Source: CAZJPD01 sp964547795 (GTDB taxonomy: Bacteria > Pseudomonadota > Alphaproteobacteria > Rickettsiales > Midichloriaceae). From it: 28,608 nucleotides of DNA. The notes beneath the pieces were generated by a model, which was given only the letters and a program-made list of their open reading frames with translations, did no database searches and had not been told where the DNA came from. The position numbers and the translations under genes are program-made. Positions 1 to 6,863 of this stretch are shown piece after piece. Each line of letters starts with the position of its first letter. The first letter of the stretch is position 1. The stretch lies in assembly GCA_964547795.1 (NCBI GenBank), contig CAZJPD010000011.1, forward strand, positions 1 through 28,608. Direction: 5' to 3'.

Positions 1-294
1 AAAATAGATGATGAAGAGATAAAAAAAATGCCTCCTCTTTTTTCCTTGGAGAATTCAAGTAGTCATAATATAGATGAAAAGGATTTTTTAATATATCGTC
101 TTGTTGCTTCTATTATAAATGACTGTAAATTTTGTATAAATGTCCATATCAGTAAATTAAGAAACAAGAACTGCTTGTCTGAAGTAATACGTGATATAGG
201 TAAAATAGTTTCTGTGACTAAGGCTGTTGGTGATGTTCTGGATATTGAAAGAATGAGGAGCTATGACTTCATTGCAAGAGAAGAAAATTTTTAG
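1..294 (+). CDS. AhpD-like (carboxymuconolactone decarboxylase fold) protein, 5'-partial
   Basis: The reading frame is open from the first base, so this is the C-terminal part of a longer gene; the first visible ATG (28) is probably internal. The visible residues include CKFCINVH, the CxxC-x3-H redox motif of the alkylhydroperoxidase AhpD family, followed by the helical stretch KIVSVTKAVGDVLDIE that matches the end of AhpD proteins. Known family members are peroxidase-type antioxidants whose two cysteines cycle between thiol and disulfide, usually reduced by a lipoyl-dependent partner. The stop at 292-294 is 8 bases before the GTG of der, so the two are probably co-transcribed. The family call rests on the motif and its context, since half of the protein lies outside the window. 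Confidence 0.72.
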   Translation, partial: KIDDEEIKKMPPLFSLENSSSHNIDEKDFLIYRLVASIINDCKFCINVHISKLRNKNCLSEVIRDIGKIVSVTKAVGDVLDIERMRSYDFIAREENF

Positions 295-302
295 TTGTAT
301 TA

Positions 303-1652
303 GTGTTTAAAATAGCAATTGTTGGTAGGGAAAACGTTGGAAAATCAACGATTTTTAATAAGCTATGTCAAAAAGAATTTTCTATTGTTAATAATCAACC
401 TGGTATCACTAGGGATTATATTAAGCATAAAGGCAAGCTGTTTGACTTGGAATTTGAGCTTATAGATACCGCAGGCTGGTATTTAGGTAAAGACAAAAAA
501 GATATAAGCAGTCAAATTAAAAGTAATATCTTATTATCTATTGAAGAAGCAGATTTAATCTTTTTTGTAGTAGATGCGAAGACCCTTCTCTCTAACGAAG
601 ATTTGATTCTTGCAGGAAAGGTAAAAAAGTTTCAGAAAAAAATTGTATTACTTGCTAATAAATCCGAATCCAAGCCGATGTTGACTCAGAGAGAATTACT
701 GAGGTTAGGATTTGGTAAAGCGATTTTTATTTCTGCAGAGCATAAGCTGGGGTTTGATGATATTTACCATGTGCTTGTTCCAGTTGTAGGAGAAAAGTCT
801 GACCACATAGAAGAAACAAAGGAAGAGATTAAAAAAGAAATATCTATTGCTATAGTTGGAAGACCCAATGTAGGAAAATCAACTTTGTTTAATGCAATAC
901 TGGGATTTGAAAGGAGTTTAGTTTCTGAAGTAGTAGGGACTACAAGGGACTACATAGTATATAATATTGAAATGTTTGACACCTCTATCAACTTAATTGA
1001 TACAGCTGGGGTAAGAAGAAAAAGCAAAATACATGAAGAAATTGAAGAGCTATCGGTTAATAAAACGATTTCAGCAATTAAGGCTTCTGATATAGTCGTG
1101 TTGCTGATAGATTCTCAGTTAGCTTTAGAGAAACAGGATTTAATACTTGCCAACTTGGCATTAAAGCATAACAAGCTCTTGATTCCAGTCGTTAATAAGA
1201 AAGATTTAATTGATGATATAGCTAAATTTAAAGATGAGATAAGATATTTAGTTGGGAAACGATTGCCTCAAATCAAGGATATAGAGCCGTTATATACCAG
1301 TGCCAGAAAAAATTTTAATGCAAAGATGTTGTTTCGGAAAATTATAGATTTGTGGAAGCTATACCAGACAAGAATACCAACATCAAAGTTAAATAATTGG
1401 TTAAATCAAACGCTTAAAACATATAGCTTACCCATTGTAAAAAATAATACGAAACTTAAAATAAAATATGTAAAACAAGGGGCGGTTCAACCTCCTAGCT
1501 TTCTTTTTTTCACCAATATATCCGATAGATTTTCTATAAATCAGAATTTTGAAAAATTTTTAATTAATTCCTTGAGAAAAGAATTTAAGCTATATGGTAT
1601 GCCGACAAGGGTAAATTTCATTTCAAGCAAAAACCCTTTTGTACCATCCTGA
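303..1652 (+). CDS. der: Ribosome-associated GTPase Der (EngA)
   Basis: Der has two tandem GTPase domains and a C-terminal KH-like domain and acts in maturation of the 50S ribosomal subunit. Domain 1 has GRENVGKS (residues 8-15), DTAGW and NKSE; domain 2 has GRPNVGKS, DTAGVRRK and NKKD; the C-terminus ends in the usual SKNPF. At 449 residues it has the family's normal length. The start is GTG at 303, chosen because the first G1 motif begins only seven residues later; no clear Shine-Dalgarno is visible. One oddity: the first P-loop reads GRENVGKS where most homologues have GRPNVGKS, while the second is standard. The frame is intact over 1.35 kb. Confidence 0.98.
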   Translation: MFKIAIVGRENVGKSTIFNKLCQKEFSIVNNQPGITRDYIKHKGKLFDLEFELIDTAGWYLGKDKKDISSQIKSNILLSIEEADLIFFVVDAKTLLSNEDLILAGKVKKFQKKIVLLANKSESKPMLTQRELLRLGFGKAIFISAEHKLGFDDIYHVLVPVVGEKSDHIEETKEEIKKEISIAIVGRPNVGKSTLFNAILGFERSLVSEVVGTTRDYIVYNIEMFDTSINLIDTAGVRRKSKIHEEIEELSVNKTISAIKASDIVVLLIDSQLALEKQDLILANLALKHNKLLIPVVNKKDLIDDIAKFKDEIRYLVGKRLPQIKDIEPLYTSARKNFNAKMLFRKIIDLWKLYQTRIPTSKLNNWLNQTLKTYSLPIVKNNTKLKIKYVKQGAVQPPSFLFFTNISDRFSINQNFEKFLINSLRKEFKLYGMPTRVNFISSKNPFVPS

Positions 1653-1702
1653 ATTTAAGAAGGAAAAGAGATGCGGAACATACTTGTCCTATGATTTTCG
1701 TA

Positions 1703-2091
1703 TTACTGTTGTTTTACAATCTCTACTCTATAAGCCTCAATTTCTATTTTACCACTTTTGTGTTTTATCTCTACTTCCCCATAAATTCTAACTAAGGTTT
1801 TCGGGGTAATAGTATCATAAGGCATATANNNNNNNNNNTATCTACTGTAATTTCAGCAGTTTCATCTTTAAATAAATATTTATCAGGCGATAATCTTTTA
1901 ACGATATAACCCTGGATATTGACCTTCATATCATCGTAGTGGTTTTGTAATATTTCCTTTATGGTAATTAAAGATTGTCTATTCATAGTAAACATTCCTT
2001 CTGGTCCAGAGAAACCTGCCTTTGCGTTAAACGCATTAAAACAAATCCCTAAACAGAAAATTAAAATGGCTGTTTTTAGTTGTTTTTTCAT
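1703..2091 (-). CDS. YgiW/YdeI-family periplasmic OB-fold protein, interrupted by an assembly gap
   Basis: The N-terminus MKKQLKTAILIFCLG then NAKA is a signal peptide, so the mature protein is periplasmic. It continues with FSGPEG and GYIVKRLSPDKYLFKDE, both characteristic of the bacterial OB-fold (BOF) family that includes E. coli YgiW and YdeI, linked to stress tolerance. After the ten N the frame changes, but reading on from 1828 gives MPYDTITPKTLVRIYGEVE and then a stop at 1703-1705, exactly the second half of this family. The apparent frameshift is therefore explained by the wrong length of the gap. With one more base in the gap the product is 129 residues, the usual length. GAGAAAG upstream of the ATG at 2091 is a possible ribosome binding site. 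Confidence 0.85.
1829..1838. other. Assembly gap of ten N
   Basis: Ten consecutive N inside the YgiW/YdeI-like gene, the default spacer of a scaffolder rather than a measured distance. Restoring the reading frame needs a true gap length of 2 modulo 3. Confidence 0.97.
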
Positions 2092-2222
2092 TTTACTTTC
2101 TCAAAGTTTGTTAGCTTATAATAACAGTTATAGTAACTAGTTCTTTTAAAAATAAAATATTTATTATAACAATTATTATAATAATGGCCTATACAGGCAC
2201 GGGGTAGTAAATAGAGATAGTA

Positions 2223-3056
2223 TTAGTGTCGTTGTAGTTTTCTATTTAACTCAATAAGTTTTAAAGACAATATAAATTCCCTCAATTCCTGTCTTGCAGC
2301 TATTATAGAAGTGGTGATTTTAATTTGTTTATTAATTTTTTCTGTATCAAGCAGTGTTAATCCATTTAAAAACAATTCCTTAAATATAACACGATCGCCA
2401 AATCCAGATGCAACAGAAAATCCCAGTCTCTTTCCCAAATGTGCGATGACAGAGGCAATATTTTTTTTGTTAATTACGTCTATTGCAGGAAGTCTGTTTC
2501 TCACTACAACCCAACCTATTTCCCTCTTTTTTTTAGAAGCCTTGTGCTTTTTTTGTTCCCAAATCATGCTACTATAAATGCTTGGAATGGCTTTTGTATA
2601 ATCTTTGTGATCAACCTTACATAATAAGTCAACATCAAGAAAACTGTCATTAATTGGAGTAATTATAGTATCAGCTAAATAATGTGCATACCTATTGAGA
2701 ATGTTGTCATTTTCAGATGTATCGATTATAATAAAGTCGTACTTATTGTTCAGTTGTTTAATTAAACTTTCAAAGTCTTTTATATCCTCTTGAGTATACT
2801 CGACACCTTTGTTTATATCATAATCTTTCATCATCTTGAAGTGAACAGGAATGAGAAGTTCTAGATTTTCACTTTCAGAAGTATTCTTTCTGCTCTTGAT
2901 ATAGCTAGTTAGCGATGCTTGTCTCATATCTATATCTATTGAGGCAACTTTAAAGCCTAATTTTAGAAGTGTTACTATTAGATGCATTGCTATTGTGGTT
3001 TTGCCAGACCCACCTTTTGCATTCCCAAACAAAATAATATGTGCCACCTTTACCAA
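2223..3056 (-). CDS. mipZ: MipZ-like ParA-family ATPase positioning the division site
   Basis: The N-terminus carries GNAKGGSGKTT, the deviant Walker A motif of ParA/MinD ATPases, followed by SIDIDMRQASL and IIIDTSENDN (switch and Walker B regions). The later segments DTIITPINDSFLDVDLL, GWVVVRNRLPAID and IFKELFLNGLTLLD are typical of alphaproteobacterial MipZ and not of chromosome-segregation ParA. MipZ forms a gradient from the chromosome origin and inhibits FtsZ polymerisation near the poles. The start codon is TTG at 3056, overlapping the end of hisS by 7 bases; GTG at 3047, just after the hisS stop, is an alternative. Either implies translational coupling. The frame is intact. The subfamily call is from remembered sequence features, not a search. 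Confidence 0.86.
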   Translation of the reverse strand: MVKVAHIILFGNAKGGSGKTTIAMHLIVTLLKLGFKVASIDIDMRQASLTSYIKSRKNTSESENLELLIPVHFKMMKDYDINKGVEYTQEDIKDFESLIKQLNNKYDFIIIDTSENDNILNRYAHYLADTIITPINDSFLDVDLLCKVDHKDYTKAIPSIYSSMIWEQKKHKASKKKREIGWVVVRNRLPAIDVINKKNIASVIAHLGKRLGFSVASGFGDRVIFKELFLNGLTLLDTEKINKQIKITTSIIAARQELREFILSLKLIELNRKLQRH

Positions 3057-4300
3057 TAATTTTTCTTTAAATATTGAACTAAATCTCTATTACCTACTTT
3101 TATCTCTTTGCCATTTAGCATATCTTTAAGGATAAAATTTTTATCCTTTAGTTCTTCTCCCCCAAATATGATAGAGTATTTTACTCCCAATTTATTTGCT
3201 TTCTGCATCCGTTTCTTTAATGTCAATCCATAATCAACTTGTATATCAAATCCATAGCTCCTTAGCTTGTGAGATAAGGATAAGCTATAATCCTCAGCCT
3301 CATAACCTATAGGAACTAAATAAATTTGTTTTTGCTCTTCCATCTTCTTATAATTAGGTTTTAATAACTCAATAAGTCTTTCTATACCTCCAGCAAATCC
3401 AGCAGCAGGTATTGCATTGCCCCCCATTTGCGATACCAACTCATCATACCTCCCTCCTGCCAATATAGTACTCTGACTTCCAAGATTATGTGTTACAAAT
3501 TCAAAAACAAAATCGGAATAATAATCAAGCCCTCTAACCAAACTATGTGATTGTTCAAACTTTATATTTAACTTTTCCAAATGTATTAAAATTTGCTCAA
3601 ATCGTTCTTTCAAATTTTTGTCAATGAAGTCATATAGCACAGGGGCTTCTTTTATGATCTTTTTCTCTTTCTCATCTTTAGTATCCAAGATTCGGAGTGG
3701 ATTTTTTACTAACCTTTGTTGACTGACTTCTGATAGCTCGTTCTTATATTTTGACAAGTAATCTACCAACGCAGCCTTATAATCGCTTCTACATTTTGGT
3801 GTACCTAATGTGTTTACTAAAAGTACAGCATTATTATTGATGCCTAAAGTTGATAAAATATCATAAGCAAGTGTGACCAATTCTACATCTACATTTAGCT
3901 GAGAAGACCCTATATACTCAAAATTTATTTGGTGAAATTGTCTCAATCTGCATTTTTGTGGACGTTCATGCCTGAATAATGGACCATAACTGAATAATCG
4001 CAAAGGAAGAGATTGAAGCATGCCATTTGAAATAATTGCCCGCACAATGGCTGCAGTAAACTCTGGTCTTAATGTGATGCTGGTTTTATCTCTATCCAAA
4101 AAGCTGTATGTCTCCTTATTCACTATATCAGAAGTTTCTCCTAGAGAACGGAATACATCGCTACTCTCTATGATAGGTGTTGATATTTCCTGAAAGGAAT
4201 ACGCTTTTGCAAGCTTTTTCGTTATAGAAATAATGAAGTTAAATAACTCCATATCCTGTCCATATAAATCTGTAGTTCCCCTAATTCTTTGCAATTTCAT
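3050..4300 (-). CDS. hisS: Histidyl-tRNA synthetase
   Basis: This class II synthetase charges tRNA-His. It shows RIRGTTDL near the N-terminus, motif 1 around TPIIESSDVF, motif 2 FRHERPQKCRLRQFHQ, the histidine-specific signature LVRGLDYYSDFVFEF and motif 3 AGFAGGIERL. At 416 residues it has the normal length, and ATG at 4300 is the natural start. Motif 2 resembles canonical bacterial enzymes (RPQ-x2-R-x-RQF), not the divergent form found in some alphaproteobacteria. mipZ begins within its last codons on the same strand. Confidence 0.99.
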   Translation of the reverse strand: MKLQRIRGTTDLYGQDMELFNFIISITKKLAKAYSFQEISTPIIESSDVFRSLGETSDIVNKETYSFLDRDKTSITLRPEFTAAIVRAIISNGMLQSLPLRLFSYGPLFRHERPQKCRLRQFHQINFEYIGSSQLNVDVELVTLAYDILSTLGINNNAVLLVNTLGTPKCRSDYKAALVDYLSKYKNELSEVSQQRLVKNPLRILDTKDEKEKKIIKEAPVLYDFIDKNLKERFEQILIHLEKLNIKFEQSHSLVRGLDYYSDFVFEFVTHNLGSQSTILAGGRYDELVSQMGGNAIPAAGFAGGIERLIELLKPNYKKMEEQKQIYLVPIGYEAEDYSLSLSHKLRSYGFDIQVDYGLTLKKRMQKANKLGVKYSIIFGGEELKDKNFILKDMLNGKEIKVGNRDLVQYLKKNYW

Positions 4301-4460
4301 AATATCGAAACTGATAAATGAATTATGTATTTAAACAAGTATCCATATATTGAAAAAGTCGAAAAGTCACTTTGTAATTTTTGTATTTTTATAAGTTACA
4401 TATCTGTTATTCTTTTTGGCAACAAGCTCCTTATATATTACAATCTATAAAGCCCTTCTA

Positions 4461-5555
4461 TCACATAGTAATTATCATTTTAAATGAACAGAGCCACTTA
4501 CTCAGCGATAAGTTTTTTTCACGAAATAAAATTGCTGATCCCTCATGGTATGGTATGAGTCCCCTGTTGTTGGCTAAATTTTCTAGTGGGTAAACTTTAA
4601 AAGCAGGATGAAGTTTACTAAGAGTACCTATATTTTGTAATATTATTTTTACTAAATTGTATACAACAAGCTTATCAAAATCATCTGTAGTGATAATTAA
4701 CACAGGAGTTCCAAAAGTATTTATATCCATAGGGTTACCTAGATAAGTTCCTTCAGGAATAATTTTCTTATTAATGAAGCTATTTAAAACAGATAATTGA
4801 TTTATTAAATCTTCATCAATAGGAATGATTCTAGCTTCACAAAATTGAGTTATCCTATTCACTAAACTGTTAGGAGTGCCAGCATAAATTAATGTAGCAT
4901 CTACTTTGCCAGCACAAAGGGTATCTATTTTGTCCTCATTCCTAATATACTCTATTCCTCTAAAGTCTTGCTTAGACCAATTTTGAACCTCAAGTATTTT
5001 GTCCAATACATAACTATTAGTAGAATTGTTACTACCAACATCAAGAATTTTACCTTTTATGTCTTCAATATTTTTGATTTCTGAAGCATCTTTGACCAGT
5101 ATGTTTAATACTTCTGGATATAGGGATAAAACAAATCTGTATCCTTTGCTGTTTCTGTCAATATCAGTATCTTTTGTCTGTAATTTGTCGTGTATGATGT
5201 TTGATGAGATAATTGCAAAATCAACACTACCGTTATCCAATGCGTGTATATTCTCTATACTACCTTCCGCCTGTTTTGTATTACATTTAAATCCGATTTT
5301 TTGTTGATTATAGTTAATTAAACTACAAATTACCTTACCTATGTTATCAGTAGATGGGTAAGTTGCAATAGTGATATTTTTAAGAGTTACAAATCTTCGT
5401 TTTGGAACAGTATCGTTAGTCGTGGTAACGTGGGCTTCTTGAATTCCCTACTCTTCCTCTATAGACGGACTTTGAGGTTTTTCAATGGAATAACAGGTGT
5501 TTAAATTTAATGCGATGACAGAAGTCAATACAAAAACAGCCTTAAGACCAAACAT
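4461..5555 (-). pseudogene. TAXI-family TRAP solute-binding protein with an in-frame amber codon
   Basis: Reading from ATG at 5555 gives a hydrophobic secretion signal (MFGLKAVFVLTSVIALNLN), a short linker and then TAG at 5450-5448 (codon 36). The same frame continues with no other stop to 4461. The continuation has ITIATYPSTDNIGKVIC, KGKILDVGSNNSTNSYVLD, DATLIYAGTPN and a C-terminal HPAFKVYPLENLA, the pattern of TAXI-type periplasmic binding proteins of TRAP transporters (the 31 kDa immunogenic protein group), and a total length of 363 residues suits the family. The stop separates signal peptide from mature domain, so a secreted product cannot be made without readthrough. The best restart (TTG at 5240) would give a truncated protein lacking a signal. 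It may be a young pseudogene or a base error. The transporter membrane subunits are not nearby. Confidence 0.8.
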
Positions 5556-5612
5556 TATAGACAATGAAAGGTGATTTAGTAAAGTGCTGTATTATTTTAT
5601 ATATAAAATCAA

Positions 5613-6227
5613 CTACAATATTTTTTCTTGAACTATTCTAATTATTTCTTCCTGTACCTCAGTAATTGCTTTATCCCCATCTATAAGGATGATTCTCTCT
5701 GCGTTATCTTCTGCTATTTCTAGATATCCATTCCTAATGATTTGATGAAACTTTATACCTTTTTTATCATATAGGTTATATTCTGTTCTTTTCATGGCTA
5801 TCCGCTTTTTTAACTCACTAATGGAGATGTTAATGATAAATGTAATATCCGGTTGAAATTGATTAATAGTAATGTTTTTTATTCTTTCTATTACTTTTAC
5901 GTCCAAATTCTTATAATACCCTTGATAGCACAGGGATGAATCGTAAAATCTATCAGATATTACATAATAGCCTTCCTGTAACTTTTTCTTTATTACAGTA
6001 TCCACATGGTCTTTTCTAGCTGCTGCAAGTAGTAAGTACTCGATTAGGGGATCGGTTATTTCCTTATTTGACAACAATAAATTCCGTACCTGTTCAGCAA
6101 AATCACTGCCACCTGGTTCTCTGGTTATAAAAACTTTTTTCTGTTTACTTTCAAAAAACTCTTTTAGTAATTTTACTTGTGTAGACTTTCCACAAAAATC
6201 ACACCCTTCAAATGTTATAAACTTCAT
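5613..6227 (-). CDS. tmk: Thymidylate kinase
   Basis: Tmk phosphorylates dTMP to dTDP for DNA synthesis. The protein starts MKFITFEG and has the P-loop EGCDFCGKST, then TREPGGS, the DR(F/Y)-type motif SDRFYDSSLCYQG and a lid region with KRTEYNLYDKKG. An upstream in-frame ATG at 6251 would add eight residues, but ATG at 6227 puts the first beta strand at the N-terminus as in other Tmk proteins, giving 204 residues. Neither start has an obvious Shine-Dalgarno. The P-loop is unusual: most homologues have small residues (often GAGKS) where this one has FCGKS. The frame is intact. Confidence 0.96.
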   Translation of the reverse strand: MKFITFEGCDFCGKSTQVKLLKEFFESKQKKVFITREPGGSDFAEQVRNLLLSNKEITDPLIEYLLLAAARKDHVDTVIKKKLQEGYYVISDRFYDSSLCYQGYYKNLDVKVIERIKNITINQFQPDITFIINISISELKKRIAMKRTEYNLYDKKGIKFHQIIRNGYLEIAEDNAERIILIDGDKAITEVQEEIIRIVQEKIL

Positions 6228-6259
6228 TTTACATATATGCGAGTTTCGCATTTAAAAAA

Positions 6260-6287
6260 ATTGTAGCATAAAGTAGTTAAATTGAAA
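6260..6287 (-). promoter_or_regulatory. Possible sigma-70-type promoter for tmk
   Basis: On the minus strand TACAAT (6265-6260) is a five-of-six match to the -10 consensus, with TTTCAA (6287-6282) 16 bases upstream as a weak -35. Transcription would begin close to 6251, which favours translation from the ATG at 6227. In AT-rich DNA such matches are common, so this is tentative. Confidence 0.28.
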
Positions 6288-6325
6288 CACATATTCATTA
6301 TTGTGACATCGCACCTCTAACCTTC

Positions 6326-6418
6326 GTTATTGCAAGGTTGCGAAAGCAACTGTGGCGATCCAGAAAATGCAGTATACAAAGGTGGATTGCTACGCATATT
6401 TTGCATGCTTGCAATGAC
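6326..6418. repeat. Degenerate palindromic repeat element in the tmk-virB3 intergenic region
   Basis: The left arm (6326-6361, beginning GTTATTGCAAGGTTGC and ending GGCGATCC) is the imperfect inverted complement of the right arm (6384-6418, GGATTGCTACGC to GCAATGAC), with about 22 bases between them. The outer ATTGC..GCAAT and inner GATCC/GGATT parts pair best. The ends resemble the dispersed 'CATTGCGAGG ... GCAATCC' palindromes common in Rickettsiales genomes. It is the only recognisable structure in the 300 bases between tmk and virB3; the rest (6419-6551) shows only weak promoter-like sequence before virB3. Confidence 0.6.
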
Positions 6419-6551
6419 AGGGATGTGGGGTATAAATTATGCAATCGCAAAACTCGTAATATGAAAGAAAATATATCACTCCTACGAAAATATAGCTTGT
6501 ACTCAAAGATGCAAGTAGTTACCATAAAGTAAGTGACTCTTTTCTATAGCT

Positions 6552-6843
6552 ATGCCTGGTTCTTTAACTACTGATCATTTGTTTGTAGGATTAACAAGAC
6601 CCCCCTCTGTTGTTTGGGGTTAGCTATAATTTCTTCATTTTAAATGCCTTTGCTTGTATGATATCATACATCGTGACAGCAAATTTTTTGTACTTAGTCA
6701 TAGCCTTTCCAATACATGCCCTAGGGTATTATATTTGTTCTAAAGAACCTTTGTTTATAGAACTATTTAAAGTAAGGGCTGAGAAGTGTTCAAAGTGCAA
6801 GAATAAATTTTTTCATGGGGCTAACTCTTATGATCCCTTTTGA
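6552..6843 (+). pseudogene. virB3: VirB3, type IV secretion inner-membrane protein, frameshifted in a C tract
   Basis: From ATG at 6552 the frame reads MPGSLTTDHLFVGLTRPP, the VirB3 N-terminus, then stops at 6621. The next frame carries the rest: LLFGVSYNFFILNAF, a membrane hairpin, and HALGYYICSKEP to the C-terminal KCKNKFFHGANSYDPF. Removing one C from the run of six at 6600-6605 joins the halves into a 96-residue protein, the expected size. VirB3 is a small inner-membrane partner of the VirB4 ATPase, encoded immediately downstream. No strong Shine-Dalgarno precedes the ATG. The extra C may be a real inactivating insertion or a homopolymer miscall. Confidence 0.88.
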
Positions 6844-6863
6844 ATAGGAGAGTAAAGATAGCT

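Noticed and set aside
2150..2205. Palindromes GCCTATACAGGC and ATTATTATAATAAT between mipZ and the YgiW/YdeI-like gene
   Set aside because: The first has a four-pair stem and the second is a chance product of AT-rich sequence. Neither makes a convincing terminator or operator.
4301..4593. Possible small plus-strand gene before and across the end of the TAXI gene
   Set aside because: It is antisense to the conserved C-terminus of the binding protein and has no ribosome binding site.
6338..6532. A 64-codon plus-strand and a 75-codon minus-strand open frame over the palindromic repeat
   Set aside because: Both are composed of repeat sequence and resemble no protein. The repeat explains them.
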